Source of the DNA: Cycas panzhihuaensis
Lineage: Eukaryota > Cycadophyta
Direction: 5' to 3'
Length of the DNA: 64,000 bases
Assembly: GCA_023213395.1 (NCBI GenBank)
Contig: CM041465.1
Location: forward strand, 3,534,001-3,598,000
Part shown: positions 22,661-34,300 of the stretch, in pieces
Layout of the letters: each line of letters opens with the position of its first letter
How positions within the stretch are numbered: the stretch's first letter is position 1
Notes under the pieces: model-generated
The model's input: the letters and a program-made list of their open reading frames with translations, nothing else
What the model was told of the DNA's origin: nothing
Databases searched by the model: none
Translations under genes and position numbers: made by a program

Positions 22661-22700
22661 GGGGTCATATATAGGACCATATGATTGTACCCCCCCTGCA
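22661..22700 (-). promoter_or_regulatory. conserved TATA-like block upstream of aRNH (element 1)
   Basis: In element direction GGTCCTATATATGACCCCA lies about 168 bases before the aRNH ATG, next to GGGGGGTACAAT. The same block occurs in elements 2 and 3. It could be a core promoter for the 3' frame, or the TTGCAG just before the G-run could be a splice acceptor. Confidence 0.45.
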
Positions 22701-23196
22701 AGGACACCGGCTTCCCAGGATGTATGATGACATGATTTTGATATGTATATATGTATGGGGTGAGTGTTATGTTGTGTAGTAGGTGATTCATGTTATGAAC
22801 ATTTTATAGTATGATGCACACGTTTCCTTCCATGTATAACCACACACCCAACAGGGGCACACACACACGCCGTGAGCGGGACGACATGGAGGTGTGAGGT
22901 TAGGAAGCAGGACGGCATACATGTCTACAGGAGAGCATAGCGGGATATGCGAAGGAAACGCCAGACAGGAAAGAGGGGCAACAATGCCCCCAAGCGTCCT
23001 CCCAGTTGGGAGATGCCCAAGCGAGAGGACCAAGGTTCCCAAGAGGATACGGGAACGCGGGTTCCGCGGACGGAACCGGAGAGACAAAGCGGGGTCCATC
23101 TTAAATAGCCATTCTACACGCGGCCGGGAAGAATGGGGACAACCTAAGATGGTAGTTTAGGCTCGGTTGAGGCGAGGCGAGGGGATCGCCGAAGGG

Positions 23197-23436
23197 TCAA
23201 GCGTAAAACTTCTTAAGGAACATCCCATTAACGGCTTTCTCAAATTCGAGCCCCTCCAGGGTGGCTATCCTATAGGCACCATTATCGAGAGATTCGATAA
23301 TGACAAAAGGACCGACCCACCGGGGTTGGAATTTGGTCAAACGGTCATGGAGATATTCGAGCTCAGCGTCCAGAAGCCTTTCTACCTCCATCTTGACGGT
23401 GGCAGAAAGCTTCGGGTGAAGAGGACGCAGGCGCAT
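23197..23436 (-). pseudogene. RT start fused to integrase C-terminus by deletion
   Basis: A 79-codon open stretch begins with the RT-start sequence LHPKLSATVKMEVERLLDA and passes at about 23362-23366 directly into LEYLHDRLTKFQPRWVG, the integrase C-terminal GPF motif region (WVGPFVI...GAYRI), ending FLKKFYA with the normal stop. About 2.3 kb present in inner element 3 (RT, RNase H, zinc finger and integrase core) is absent. No chromodomain follows the GPF motif, in keeping with the Tat branch. Confidence 0.85.
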
Positions 23437-24740
23437 GACGCGCCGGGAAGGGTGGTGAGGTTATGAGTGACAATCGAGGGTCGATTCCTTCATGTCAACA
23501 TAATCCCACGCGAAAATGTCTCGAAATTCTCGGAGCGAAGGGAATATTCCCTAATCTCATCGGAGAGCATTCGCCCCAACCCTAATGACCTTGCGGGGCC
23601 AAGACTACGCCTTGAATTCCCCCATGCACATGGCATTGCCCTCTTCAAAGTGAAGAGGGCAAGATCAACAGGAGGAGGAGGAATAGGAGGGATCGGATCG
23701 TGAGCGTGGATCCGATCGCAAGGATCTTCCGGTGACCGAGCCGGTGGTGACCGAAGGCGATTAGGTGCAAGGCCGCAGTGCTCCAAATAGGGCTTCATCA
23801 TCCTCGAAATAGTCCACCCCATGGATGACCCTATTTCGAGTAGGAGAAGCGCTAGAAGCGAAAGGAGCAACGGACCAGGGGTGATCATCGGATCGCTCAA
23901 CTCTTTCATGGAACCAAGGAAAACCAGAAGAGGCTCCTCGAGAGGAGCGAAAGGCAATTCCTCAAAACCATCACTGCGGAGGGTAATGAAAAGAAGAACC
24001 GGCCAAGGGCGGGTCAGCATGAGCGATGGTGTGTGACACGCGCGGGGGGCTAGTCTCACCAACGAGAGAGGTTCCAAACGAGGGTCTAGAGCGAGACAGG
24101 TACGGCCTATTGGCGCGAAGGAAAGAAATGGGTGGAGACAACCTCGTCTCCGCGTCAGCGATTCATCATCACGAGCAGCAAGGTACCCATAACTTCCGAC
24201 GCCAATAGGGGCAAAACGTGCGAGACTAGGAAGGGAAGATGTGGGATCTTCTTCTGACGGATTGGGTATACCAATCGAACAAGCCGAGGCGTGAGCGGGT
24301 GAACCTTGGTTTGCCGAATTGGCATAACGAGTTTGTTTGGCAAAAGGGCGTTCACGGGGAACCACTCTCATTCGTCCGTCATGGACGAATTTAAGCTGTC
24401 CCCAAAGGGTCGAACACACGGCTCCCATTTGGTCGAGCCATGGGCGACCCAGAAGGAGGTTGTAATCCACGCCAACGCCGAGGACTACAACATCGGCAAG
24501 GACGGTTTTGCCCCCAAGGGTGAGCGGAATCGCTGACGGTCAGAGGGGTCTTCTCGCCATCATACCCTTGGCATCGCCAGGAAGGTTCCATATGCGGAGA
24601 TACCAAGCTCTTGCATAACACGCAAGGGCATGGCATCGAGTAAGAGCCATTGTCGACAACGGTTCTTGAGGGTACAATCAGCGTGTCGATCGTGATGGTG
24701 AATGGGAAGTTCCACCGACGTTCCCTGCTCACGGCGGAGG
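23437..24740 (-). pseudogene. protease and pre-RT spacer, element 1
   Basis: The protease is readable in shifted frames: VVDNGS (active-site Asp-Asn-Gly-Ser variant) near 24660, AMPLRVMQELGIS near 24600, and YNLLLGRPWLDQMGAV at the start of a 326-codon open stretch (23490-24470) that continues through the Pro/Leu-rich spacer to DEIREYSL and the approach to RT. The retropepsin would cut Gag-Pol. The long spacer part is frame-shifted relative to element 2 (where it reads DYFEDDEALLEHLAG), so only its first 60 or so codons are natural. Confidence 0.75.
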
Positions 24741-27544
24741 AAGATCCTTACGCACGCAGGAAGTAGGGGGTCCGCCACCTCGGGCGACGCCCAAAGCGTG
24801 GCCGGGCACAGCTCCCGAGCCTGAAGCTTCCAGGGGGAGGGCCCGGTGCTCGGGTCAACTCCTCAGAACGTCCATCAAGGACATTCTGCGGCATCGTATG
24901 GAGCTCGTCCACGACGGAGAAGGGTTTACCCTTCCCGATGGTTGGGTAAGTGCCCTTCGAAAGTCGTGCGACCGGGCGCATGTGAATAGCCTTGGGGAAA
25001 AGAGGGATTTGGGAGGAAGGGTCTCCCAAGGGATCGGAAGGAACGGAAGAACGGCTCCGCCGCTTCCTTAGCGCTTTGAGATCGCGTAGGCGAAAGCCTG
25101 AGTTGCTTCAAGCAACCGAATCACCTTCTTCCCTATTCCGGTCGTGAAGGCGGAGTACGGCCAGGAGAACGAGAAGAGGAAGAAGAGTTTCGAGCGCCCT
25201 TCCCTTTGTCGCGGGAAGGGCGGGGATCGTGATCTTCCTGCTACGGTTGTTCTTGGTTTGGGGGTTGCGATCACGTTCCCCATGTTTAGGGAACGGATCC
25301 TTGTGAACAGGTTGGTCTAGATTAGGCCTTGAGGCCCGTTTGGGAGAGGAATCACGTCGAGGGGCATCCTTTGGATGCTGGGCCCTACAACGTGAATCGT
25401 CATGGAAGCAATCCCCATGAATGGAACACCACTTCTTCTCAAGCGGAGGGTCGGACCTTCTCGCTTGGGAGGACTGGGCGTTCCCATTCCTGGGAAGAGG
25501 AGCTTGGGTAGTTTGTTGGACTTGTTTGTTTGAAGTAGGAGATGAAGGACCTTGAAGCTTGAGCTCCTTCATCGTACGCTCGAACGAGCGTATAGCTGAG
25601 GTGAGGGGATCTAAGGTCCTCTCGGTAGGATGAGAGGAAGACCGCGTCGGCTGAGAAGGTTTAGTGTCTTTGGTAGGGGGTGGTGCCTCACGGCGTTGTG
25701 AGGGCTTAAGAGGTTTCTTGAGACCAGCTTGGATCTCAATAGCCTCCAACGCCAAGCACTTGGCGATCGCGGAATCACACGTGGTCGCCCCCATCTTGAG
25801 GACTTCCACGTGGACTTCGGGACGAAGTGCATTGACAAACAGGTCCCGCTTCAGCTCCTCGAGCAAAGTCGCCTTGGTGGAGTGAAGCAGATCGTGGAAT
25901 CGCCGCACAAAGTCACGATTCATCTCATCGTGACCTTGTTTGAGCGAGAGAAGGGATTTCATCCCGCCTCGAATGGGCGAAGCTACATCAAAGTAATTGA
26001 TGAACTCGCCCACCAATTCTTCGGAATGAATAGGCGAGTGGGCGGTGGAGACGATAAAACCATTTAAGGCGTCACCACCGCAAGGATCGAGGAAAGAGTT
26101 TCATCAAAATATGGTCGTAAGCCCGATGAATCGATGCATGCCATAGAGAAACTACGGACATGCTCATGGGTCTTCTTGACGAAGCCCCCGCGAAACTAGG
26201 AACTTCAGGGGGATGAGGCGGCAGGTTGGTCCGCAACGCCTCACCCGAGAGAGGGTTGACCTAAAGTCCACGAAGGGGCGCCCTTGCACGGACCGTAGGA
26301 TCAACGAACGTCGAAGTAGGTGGCGCGCGAGGCGGATGGGGTAGGACACCCATCCCTCCTTGAGGAACCACCCTTGGCGACAAGAGGCGGGAAAAAGGGC
26401 GCCTTGGAGAGTCGATTCCCTTGCGAAGGCTGGCGGATGGAACGCATTGGATGGCGGACAAGAGGGATGCGGGCTGGGTTACGCCCATACGGCCACCCGT
26501 AGGTGGGGCCATTCCGTATGGGTGTGGCGGATCCACCCCATAACGGAAGACGGCTTCCTACCACCCCCAAGGTTGAGAAGTATACCGGGGAACGAGAAAG
26601 AAGCACCAACGCGGGGTTGGAAGATGCGTGGGAACGAATCCCACCGTTGGCGGTGGAAGGCTAGCAGGCGACTAGGCCTCTTAGGAGGCGGCATGTGCCG
26701 TTGGGACGGACATTAGTTGGATCGGGAGCGGGTATGCTAACCCCTAGGCGAGGGACACACCTCATGAGAAGGCCCTAAGGCATTAGGGCCTTGATAAGGG
26801 ATGGAAGGTGCCACACGTGCCCCCACCGCAGAAACGAATGGGGCGTCTGGCGTAGGCACGAAAGGGTTTGTTGTCACGGGAAAGGCGACGAGGATGAAGC
26901 GTGAGGGGAAGAGGCGAGGGAGGAAGAGGCTCCCTGCAGGACACCCTCAAGCCATTCGGGACGTGGTTGAGAGCATGCCGCACGGCCAAGATCCGCCAAG
27001 AGCCTCAAGCACGTCAGCAGGAGGAGTCCCCACATACCCATAAGAGGTGATCGGGACCTCGAACAAGGCATGTCCATCGAAGGTTCCTCATAAAATTCGC
27101 CATCGCGTGGCAATCCTCAGGAGGAACGGATCCCTCTACGGCGTGGGTAGAAGGATGGGGAGCACAAGAAAGGTGTTGATCGATCGGGTAGTAAAGGAGT
27201 CGTCACCCTCTTGGGTGGACTCCTAATGAAGGAAGAGCTTGGGTTTCCATAGCAAGGCGGGATAGGTCCAATCGGAAGAGTACCCTCCCATAGTCGGACG
27301 GATCCGACGAGGCAAGAAGGCTATACTCGGGGTCTTCTAACAAAGGGGTAGACCGCGCAAACGACGAAAGCAGGCGCATGCAAGGTCGACCGACGATGTC
27401 GGGAAAAGAGAAGGAATGGTATAACACGCGTTGGGGCCGCCCAACGTGGAGGTCAAACGGTATAGAAAGGATCACAGGAGTAGCGAAACCAACAGAAGAG
27501 AGCGAGACTAGCTCCCTAACTGACAGACCCCTGTATGGTCGCAT
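24741..27544 (-). pseudogene. Tat gag, element 1
   Basis: The Gag core is a 302-codon open stretch at 25108-26016: EFINYFDVASPIRGGMKSLL, then GHDEMNRDFVRRFHDLLHS (Retrotrans_gag region), a hydrophilic middle, and KKWCSIHGDCFHDDSRCR, a C-x2-H-x4-H-x4-C knuckle at about residues 190-207 of the stretch. The N-terminal, Pro/Ser-rich half lies in shifted pieces from 27544 to 26017, beginning near 27544; a start cannot be fixed. The part 24741-25107 is the Gag-protease link (KPFSVVDELHTM). Gag would assemble the particle. Frames are broken by small indels, some perhaps artefacts. Confidence 0.82.
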
Positions 27545-27549
27545 GATGG

Positions 27550-30073
27550 GCCGCTACTGGGATAACACTTTGATAGGCGCGGGGAGATGGTGACAACGGT
27601 GGGAAGTGGAACCTACAAGGCAAGCAACTACCACGCAGGCGCCCGTCTTGTGGAGGCGAGTTCGGGATCTGCAATGGAGTATGGCTACTACTGGGTGACC
27701 CTTCACCACCTTGGATAAAGAGGCGAAGGTACGTAAGATGACCCGAGTTGGCGGCGGGACCCTCCACCCTTGGGTGGCGGAAGGAGAGAGAAGGGACCTA
27801 GGAGGGATAGGCCAAAAGCAACCCTACACAACCTAACAGGGGACACGAACGACGGGAGGCGAGGTGCTCGTGCGGTTAGGGAAGGAAGGAAAAGTAGGGA
27901 TCAAGAAGGCTCCTACAACCTTTCCTACAGACGATGGGGTGCATGCAAATGAAGTAAATACGTAACAAATAAACACAAGGTAATTTTCCTTTTAATCTTC
28001 AATGTCTTAATTACTAAGGAAGAAAAAGGGAAAGAACAAGAGTACGCGAGAGGAGGAAATGTGTACCTGGGCCAAGGGCGTGCGAGGTGATGTAGCCCGC
28101 ACGAGGAGTACCCAACCGCTCCACGCAACGTCTGGGATGTGGCGTGGCGGCGGCGAGCAGGGCTTCCTTACCTTCCCAGGAAAATAAGTGCAATCGAAAG
28201 AAAGAAGGAAACGCTAACTAGGAAATGAGATAACGAAGTTGTAACACATGCAAGAGGCGCTCATAGAGAAATCAACGGGTAACGTTCTCCGTGCGTCTCA
28301 AATACCTACAAGCGACAAAGATCTTCCTCCTCCCGAAGGAGGGTACTAACATGCAACGCACAAGGTCTAACAATATATATATATCAACATAAGCCAGAAT
28401 CCAAATAGGCATGCATCAATGTTAGTCCAACGAGGAGGAAATCAAGGGAAAAAATACTCTAAATAAAGTGGGACAACAAGGTAAGCCTCGGAGTGGCCTC
28501 TCACCGCAAATGGTGCCCAAACCTCTCCCCAAGAGCCACGGGCAGCGAGGAGAAAGTCAAGACTCAAGGCTAGAAAATAGTAGCAAAAGGGGCAAGAAAG
28601 ACCCAAAGACACCCACGGGAACCGGATGCTACGGGAGCAAACCGTAAGGGAGCAAAGGCAAAGCCACGAATGGTAGTTGAGAACTACGAATGATTCCCAA
28701 ACTCGAGCAGGGTCCCAAATCAGCGCAACTCGTGATGTCACCGGTTTGGGCGACCACTGAGTCTCTAAACCCTTGTTTAGATGGCCAAGAGCAACATGAG
28801 GCGAGAGGGAAGCTTTAGAGGGCTTGGAGCCACTTCGGAGCGTGGAAGGTGGTACGGAATCCACCCAGCTCCTCTCCCAAAGCCTATGCAACCCCTCACG
28901 CCTTGCTTTGACAAAGAACGCAGGCAAGAGACAAGAGAAAGTGGAACAGCAGTCCTCACAAAGGAAAGAGGATCAAACTTCAAGCAACAAACATGAACAA
29001 ATGAGCTGGAGCAAGAATATCGCAAAGAACTTAACAAAAAGTAAAGAGTACCTGGGAGGAAGAGGCAAGGGGCTTGCCTCAGCCAAAGGACAATGAAGGA
29101 GGGCTGGAAAAATAGCCCAGATCTGGAGTAGAGCAGGTTTGAGGCCCTGCTACGAAGTATGATGGAGAACACCTGCAAACGTAGGGCTCATGGATCGCTG
29201 GATAGAGACCTACTGAAACCGCTTCAAAGGAGCCCTCTCAAGGCGCTGAGGGGTTGAGAGAATGTCTCAACCGAGCCAAGGAGAGTCAAGGCCAGATGAA
29301 GAGTGCAGTCCTACAAAGCAAAGAAGCAGAGCAGAGCGGCAGAGAGAGTTTTCTTGAGAGTCCCTTCCAAGAGTGAGTAAAAATAAAAGCCCAAAAGTCC
29401 CAAAAGATGCTTAAGTACTAAAGCAAAACCCTAAAGTACTTGAATAGGGCACTACCGAAGGGAAAAAGCGCGAACCACGTGGCGCTTCAATAAATGCGAA
29501 ATTGCCACGGATTTTAAAAACAAACAGAGATGTCATCTGCGGAAATTTTAGCGATGCTGAATATTCCATGATGCTGAAAATTCCAATGGCAAGATCACAA
29601 GATCACGCAGATCGAAGATTACGGCCAGATGCACCAGAGACACAAATGGGGCCCGCCAACCGGCCCAGTCGGGGCAAACTAAAAGGCTAAAGGACAACTA
29701 AAACACCCACCGGAGCAAACAAGCCAAGAAACGGCCCACGGAGCGTAAATAGGCCCCCAAATGAGGTGGCAAGCTAACCAAGCGACGATGAGGCATCACA
29801 CGGTGGAGGTGGCGCAAACCCGGTGGATCCAGGAGAGGAGGGCGGATGCGAAGTAATACGGTCACCAAGGTGCCACACTCGCTAAGAGTGTGCCCCTGCT
29901 ATAGTCGTCATAGGCTAAACATAGGTGTGGACGACACCGTGCCGCCCACAAAGTCATACGCATGCAAATATGTAAGCAGACAATCAGTACACAAAAGTGA
30001 CGATAATGCTAGAGACATACCTGCACTTACCTGAGTCGGTGATTCCGTATCCATTCCCGGAAGCCGGGAAACA
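27550..30073 (-). repeat. 5' LTR of Tat element 1
   Basis: Pairs with 19152-21702. It starts (element direction) TGTTTCCCGGCTTCCGGG at 30073. G-box CACGTG at 29476-29481; hairpin near 29874-29892. The adjoining primer site is corrupted (compare TGGCGACCATCTGGG in elements 2 and 3). A 161-codon open frame at 28442-28927 overlaps LTR sequence and is not a gene. Confidence 0.9.
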
Positions 30074-30078
30074 GGAGG
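30074..30078. repeat. target duplication GGAGG, right copy (Tat element 1)
   Basis: Matches 19147-19151 and flanks the LTR end at 30073. Confidence 0.85.
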
Positions 30079-30239
30079 TATGTTAGTCTGGTCAGGTTCT
30101 TGTTGTATGTGCATATATTCTCAGCAAATAGATCAACTTTAAGAGGTCTTCCCCAGAAGGGGTTTTCCACCTGCCAATAATATGTATCAGTGTAATGTCT
30201 TTTTGTCACTATTCTATGCTTTACATTTAACACTGATCA
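30079..30239 (+). repeat. copia-type LTR, right half (split)
   Basis: Continuation of 18918-19151 after Tat element 1. It holds CCCCAGAAGGGGTTTTCC, shared with the copia A LTR, and ends AACACTGATCA. The CA end at 30239 and the TG start at 18918 define an LTR of about 395 bases without the insertion. Confidence 0.6.
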
Positions 30240-30779
30240 TATTGCATATGATACCTATCTTCAACATATATAAACATAGAATAAAATCCATATTCATGTA
30301 ATATATCTTAAGAAAAACATGTTGTTTATGGAACAAATGATTAATTTCACTCAATAACAACTAGTTTTTTGAGTATGTTGGATTCCTTATTCACTCCTTC
30401 TAGGGGTAAGAAGCTTTTAGGATCTTGCCACCTTCCAAGATCTTTCATAGCCCACAATTCCCACATGGGTTTATCCTTTCTAACACTTCATTTCATCCCT
30501 AAACCTATAATCTTAACTTTTATAGTACTTAAGCCTTCATCCTAAAAAACCTATAGTTTATAATCTTTATGGAGTGGTAGTTTATACTCATTCTAGAGTA
30601 GGGTACCCCTAACAAAAGAAGAGAATCAATCAAAATAATCACCTAAGATAGAAGAGACAAGAGCGTCAACTTTAGTATTAAAGGTATGAGGAACATATTG
30701 GATAATGACTGGAGATAATAATGACATTAATGATGAACATTGATGGTGAAGGAGGAGGAGTCGTGAAGAGTGTGCCTAA

Positions 30780-31030
30780 TATATCCCAACTAGCTAGTAA
30801 ACTACAATCTGAGAATAAAAATAAATGGAAATTGGTCTAAGATAGGAATGAGAAATATTACATAAGGCTCCTCTAATACCAGACTATTCAACTTCATTAT
30901 TAATTACTTTAGGTATAAACAGACTAGCAGAGAGAAGAGGATTTTTGAATTGGTCATAGATTACCCAAGCAGTAACAGATGGTCTTGGGTTACATCTACT
31001 ACCTCTATCGGTGAAAATACTCAATGCCAT
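30780..31030 (-). pseudogene. archaeal-type RNase H relic (element 0)
   Basis: ATG at 31030 opens MALSIFTDRGSRCNPRPS, matching the FTDGGSRGNPGPS block of the younger copies with the first catalytic Asp kept. VINNEVE follows with the Glu kept, then a stop. The next block reads FYSQIVV where younger copies have LCDSQVVV, so the second Asp is lost. It shows that the 3' aRNH was already part of the family when this old copy inserted. Confidence 0.78.
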
Positions 31031-32099
31031 GGGAAGATGGGACCAGTATTTAGAGAAGGTATGATTAATAAAGGAGAGTGTGAGGATTAATTAATAAGGA
31101 GATGGTAATGAATGAGATTAGTTTTGACTGTAGGGAGGAAAACCAAAAATCATAACTGGGATAACCATAATCAATAAGAACCAAAGGTTTCAAGCAGGGT
31201 TCGATCATAATTGAGGCTATGATAGACCCAAACAACTAGACCTGAACATCCTAAATAACTCATCTAAATGAACTCAACCTATTATGTAGATAAATAAGGA
31301 CAAATTCATCATATGGCTTGCCCCGGATTATAAGAGAATGGTAATAGTATACTTTTTTTTTATACTTTTCTTTCTTGATTTTTTATTTGATTTTATTTAA
31401 ATTATTTTATTAATTTTTTTTTTTTAATAAACTTTCATCTTTTTTTTTTTTTATATTTATAAGAAAGGATTCATAACCATCCAATTATGAAGTCCTTTTA
31501 CTTAATGCAACACAGATTTATCCTTTTCAACATGACCAAGATAAAAAGAGACTAATCCCCTTAAGGATTAAACCACAAGACAAACAAGGAATCAAAATTA
31601 TGGTGTTTCCAAATGTAAAAGGAAGGTAGCAAAATGAGTATTCACCTCAAAATATAGATAGAGAGAACCAAGGATAATAAAAAGAAAACATAAAATAATA
31701 GGTGATAAATGACTAAGAAGGAATCCTCAGGATGAAGGACTTATAAGTAAAGGTATGATCTAAGAAATTAATAAAGTATCTGAAGTTGATGAACAAGCCT
31801 CTCTTTTCAAGGATGAGGATAGATGATGAAGCTAGGGGCCTGAATTCTCTCTTGAGTATGGAGTTTAAAAGAGAGAAAGACTAATACCCTTGAAAAAGAG
31901 TACTCACAATCAATGCATATGTTATAGGGAGTAATAGACTTATATGATGATGAGTAAAGTTTCTATTAAAGTATAAATAACTCAAAAGAGAATGAGAAAT
32001 AATTAAGGAAAGGAATTGCCCATAGTTTTAGCTTGTTAGGTAACAAAAACATTTTGGAGCTGTAGTTTATCCTCATTACAGAGACATTACAAAATAGAC
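31031..32099. other. AT-rich segment in element 0 where RT and integrase would be
   Basis: About 1.1 kb, with T-rich runs at 31350-31460. I find no RT, RNase H or integrase motif on the minus strand. Either the RT-integrase block was deleted or the sequence is too decayed to read; at 1.1 kb it is too short for the full block of about 2.5 kb. Confidence 0.5.
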
Positions 32100-33735
32100 C
32101 CTAACTCTAAGTCAATATTAATAGTTTGTTCCATAAGCATAGTATTTCCCTCTTCAAAGTGAAGAGGAGCAGGTTCTATAAGAGAAACTCTCTCCCAAAA
32201 TCGAGAATGATCAACTAGTGGGGAATTAGGTCATATTACTTTCGAGAAACCCAACCTATAATGACCAGAAGGAAGATTAGAGGATGATTCTACTAGATGT
32301 TTAATGATTGCCTCATCATTTTCGAAGTGATCTAAGTGAGAAAGATCGATGAGGAAAAAGTTCTTTGGTAGATTAGTAAACAAAGAAGAGGGGTTAAAAT
32401 ACAAGGGACAATCAACCAAATAGTTTGAATAGATAGGAATAAACTTAGTGATTAAGGAAACTTGAGAGAAAGGAATAGGCCTATTAATGAATTCCCAAGT
32501 CTATGTAAAGGTTCATTTAAATTCTTAACGGTAAGAATGATGATCTTGATTATATAAAGACATCAAGATAAGGGATGATGAAGGAGCATCTATAAGAGAA
32601 CAAGAAGGAAAATAAATTATAGAAACTAAATTCACCTCTTGTACTTGACTGGAAGTATTCTGATTCCTTTGAAAAGCATCACATGAATTAAGGACCTTAT
32701 CATTTGATTCTAAGTCTAGATGCCTATGCAACAACATCTTCTTCTTATGTCTATTTAACCATATAAAGAAAAGAGGGGACTAAGAAAAAGGTGGCATAGC
32801 ATTAATAGGCACATCATATGGTAAAGAAATTGCATGGCTTATTGAAGGAACAATCATAGTAGAAGAAACTAAAGTATTTTCCATCAAAGGCAAACACAAA
32901 ACTTATGAGAAATGACTCTAAGTAGATAGAAATATATTTGAATCAGTAGCCTCATTCATAGGTATTTTCTCACAAAACATAGTAGAATATGAAGTTATTT
33001 CTTTATTAAAAGAAGAAGAGGAAATCAAAGATCGATAAGTCAAACCCAAAGACCGAGGAGTGGATGATGATCTTGGTGAAATAGGGATAATTTCCACCAA
33101 ATCAACATCCTTTACTTCTCCCTAAGGACGTGGAGTTTCAATGATAAAATACTAGCCTAAACCTAATGATTAAAAGAAATACTTTAAAGAGTTAGATGAC
33201 TCACCAGGCTGTGGAAAAGTCTCAATAAGTGGGGTTAACTATTTAATAGTTTTTAGTTTCTACTTTACAAATTTTAATTGTCCTTTATGGATGACCCTAA
33301 GTTCATCAAAAATAGAAGAATAAATAGTAGCCATTTGGATGATCCATGCTCTACCCAAAAGGATGTTGTATTCTAAATCGAGATCAATGATGGTCAATTT
33401 AATAAGAACCATCTTTTCTTCTAGGGTCAAGGGAAGAGTCACTTGACCAAGGGGAACCTTTTTATTTTTATTATATCCCTAAAAAATCCATTCATATGGA
33501 TTAAAGATTAAAATATCTAGATCCTCAACAAGACGAAGAGGGATTATATTAACAGATGATCCCTTATTAATGATAATATATTTAATGTTAATATCATCCT
33601 TAATTATTTTAATATAAAATAGAGGTATGTCATTCAGAATATATGTGGTATGATTAGGCAAGTCAAAAGAAAATATGAAGCGGATGAAGAGACTACAATA
33701 TGAACTACCAATGCATCAAATAAAAGCTGACATTG
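32100..33735 (-). pseudogene. protease and pre-RT spacer relic (element 0)
   Basis: 33479-33661 reads YIIINKGSSVNIIPLRLVED, the protease active-site region with the catalytic Asp changed to Asn-Lys (younger copies: VDNGS). 33260-33442 continues as EYNILLGRAWIIQM, matching YNLLLGRPWLDQ. 32231-32419 reads FENDEAIIKHLVESSSNLPS, matching the spacer FEDDEALLEHLAG...NLPSGHHRLG of element 2. Frames are broken and GC is low, fitting long decay. Confidence 0.8.
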
Positions 33736-34300
33736 CTAGGGGTAACACTTCAACAAATCTATGATTGAAATACTAGCAAGAATTATCTTTATCTCATCAA
33801 GTAAAGAGAATGATCCATCCTTTATACTAAAAGGAATGGATCTAAACCTGATGGGATGTGGGGCTATAAGAAGTAAAGAGTTAAGGTTCTTTGTCATCAA
33901 ATCATTAGGTGATTTAGATGGACCTACACTCTTTGTAGTCTCCACCATGTTAATTATTCTCTTGGTTTCATCGCCTTTAAGAGATAGGCAAGTTTGATTA
34001 TTAGTTTATTTCATCAAAGAATTAAGGGGAGTAGTAGTCTTCTTTGATGAATTAGAGTTAGAAGGCTTATCTTTATCATCTTAAACCTATTTTACCTTAC
34101 CCTTATCATCTTTGTTTCCATTATCCTTATGTTGAGGTAAAAGATCTTTATGAATCATCTAGTCTTGAAATATCTTGGAAGCATGGTTTGCTTGAACATT
34201 TATATTTTGTGTTATAGTTTGAACCATATGACATTTACTTCTATCATGGGTGTCCATTTAGTGGTAAGAACACTACTTAGTCTTTCTAAAAGAAGGATGG
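33736..34300 (-). pseudogene. gag C-terminal relic with knuckle (element 0)
   Basis: Near 34200-34290 the minus strand reads C..H...HDRSKC, the C-x2-H-x4-H-x4-C knuckle pattern in decayed form, followed by QNINVQANHASKIFQD and a Lys/Asp-rich tail. 33736-33948 reads SPNDLMTKNLNSLLLIAP and SIKDGSFSLLDEIKIILA, the Gag-protease link (compare GKPFFVVDELYTV). The break at 34300 is the insertion point of element 2. Confidence 0.7.
34296..34300. repeat. target duplication GATGG, left copy (Tat element 2)
   Basis: GATGG immediately before the LTR start at 34301 and again at 59668-59672 immediately after the other LTR end. Confidence 0.88.

Larger units (their letters stand above)
19152..30073 (-). 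mobile_element. Tat-type Ty3/gypsy element 1, RT-deleted
   Basis: A 10.9 kb minus-strand element with 2.5 kb LTRs at 19152-21702 (3') and 27550-30073 (5') and GGAGG duplications. Internally it has gag, protease, spacer, a few codons of the RT start fused to the integrase C-terminus, and a separate 3' archaeal-type RNase H. RT, the first RNase H and the integrase core are missing, so it could move only with enzymes from a relative. The LTRs are close in sequence apart from clustered small indels, which points to a young insertion. Confidence 0.92.
30240..34300 (-). mobile_element. old Tat element 0, 3' part
   Basis: AT-rich, strongly decayed minus-strand copy of the Tat family: the end of gag with knuckle, protease, pre-RT spacer and 3' aRNH can each be aligned by eye to element 2. 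It breaks at 34300 inside gag, where outer element 2 inserted, and the N-terminal gag resumes at 59668. No RT, first RNase H or integrase is recognisable between spacer and aRNH. Left of the aRNH (30240-30780) no clear LTR is seen. Confidence 0.82.

Noticed and set aside
28442-28927. 161-codon open frame on the minus strand
   Set aside because: LTR sequence of element 1; the equivalent part of the other LTRs is not open in this frame.
32055-32075. GTAGTTTATCCTCATTA as a third copy of the shared 18-base word
   Set aside because: It falls in the pre-RT spacer of element 0, the wrong place in the element, and matches less well; likely chance.
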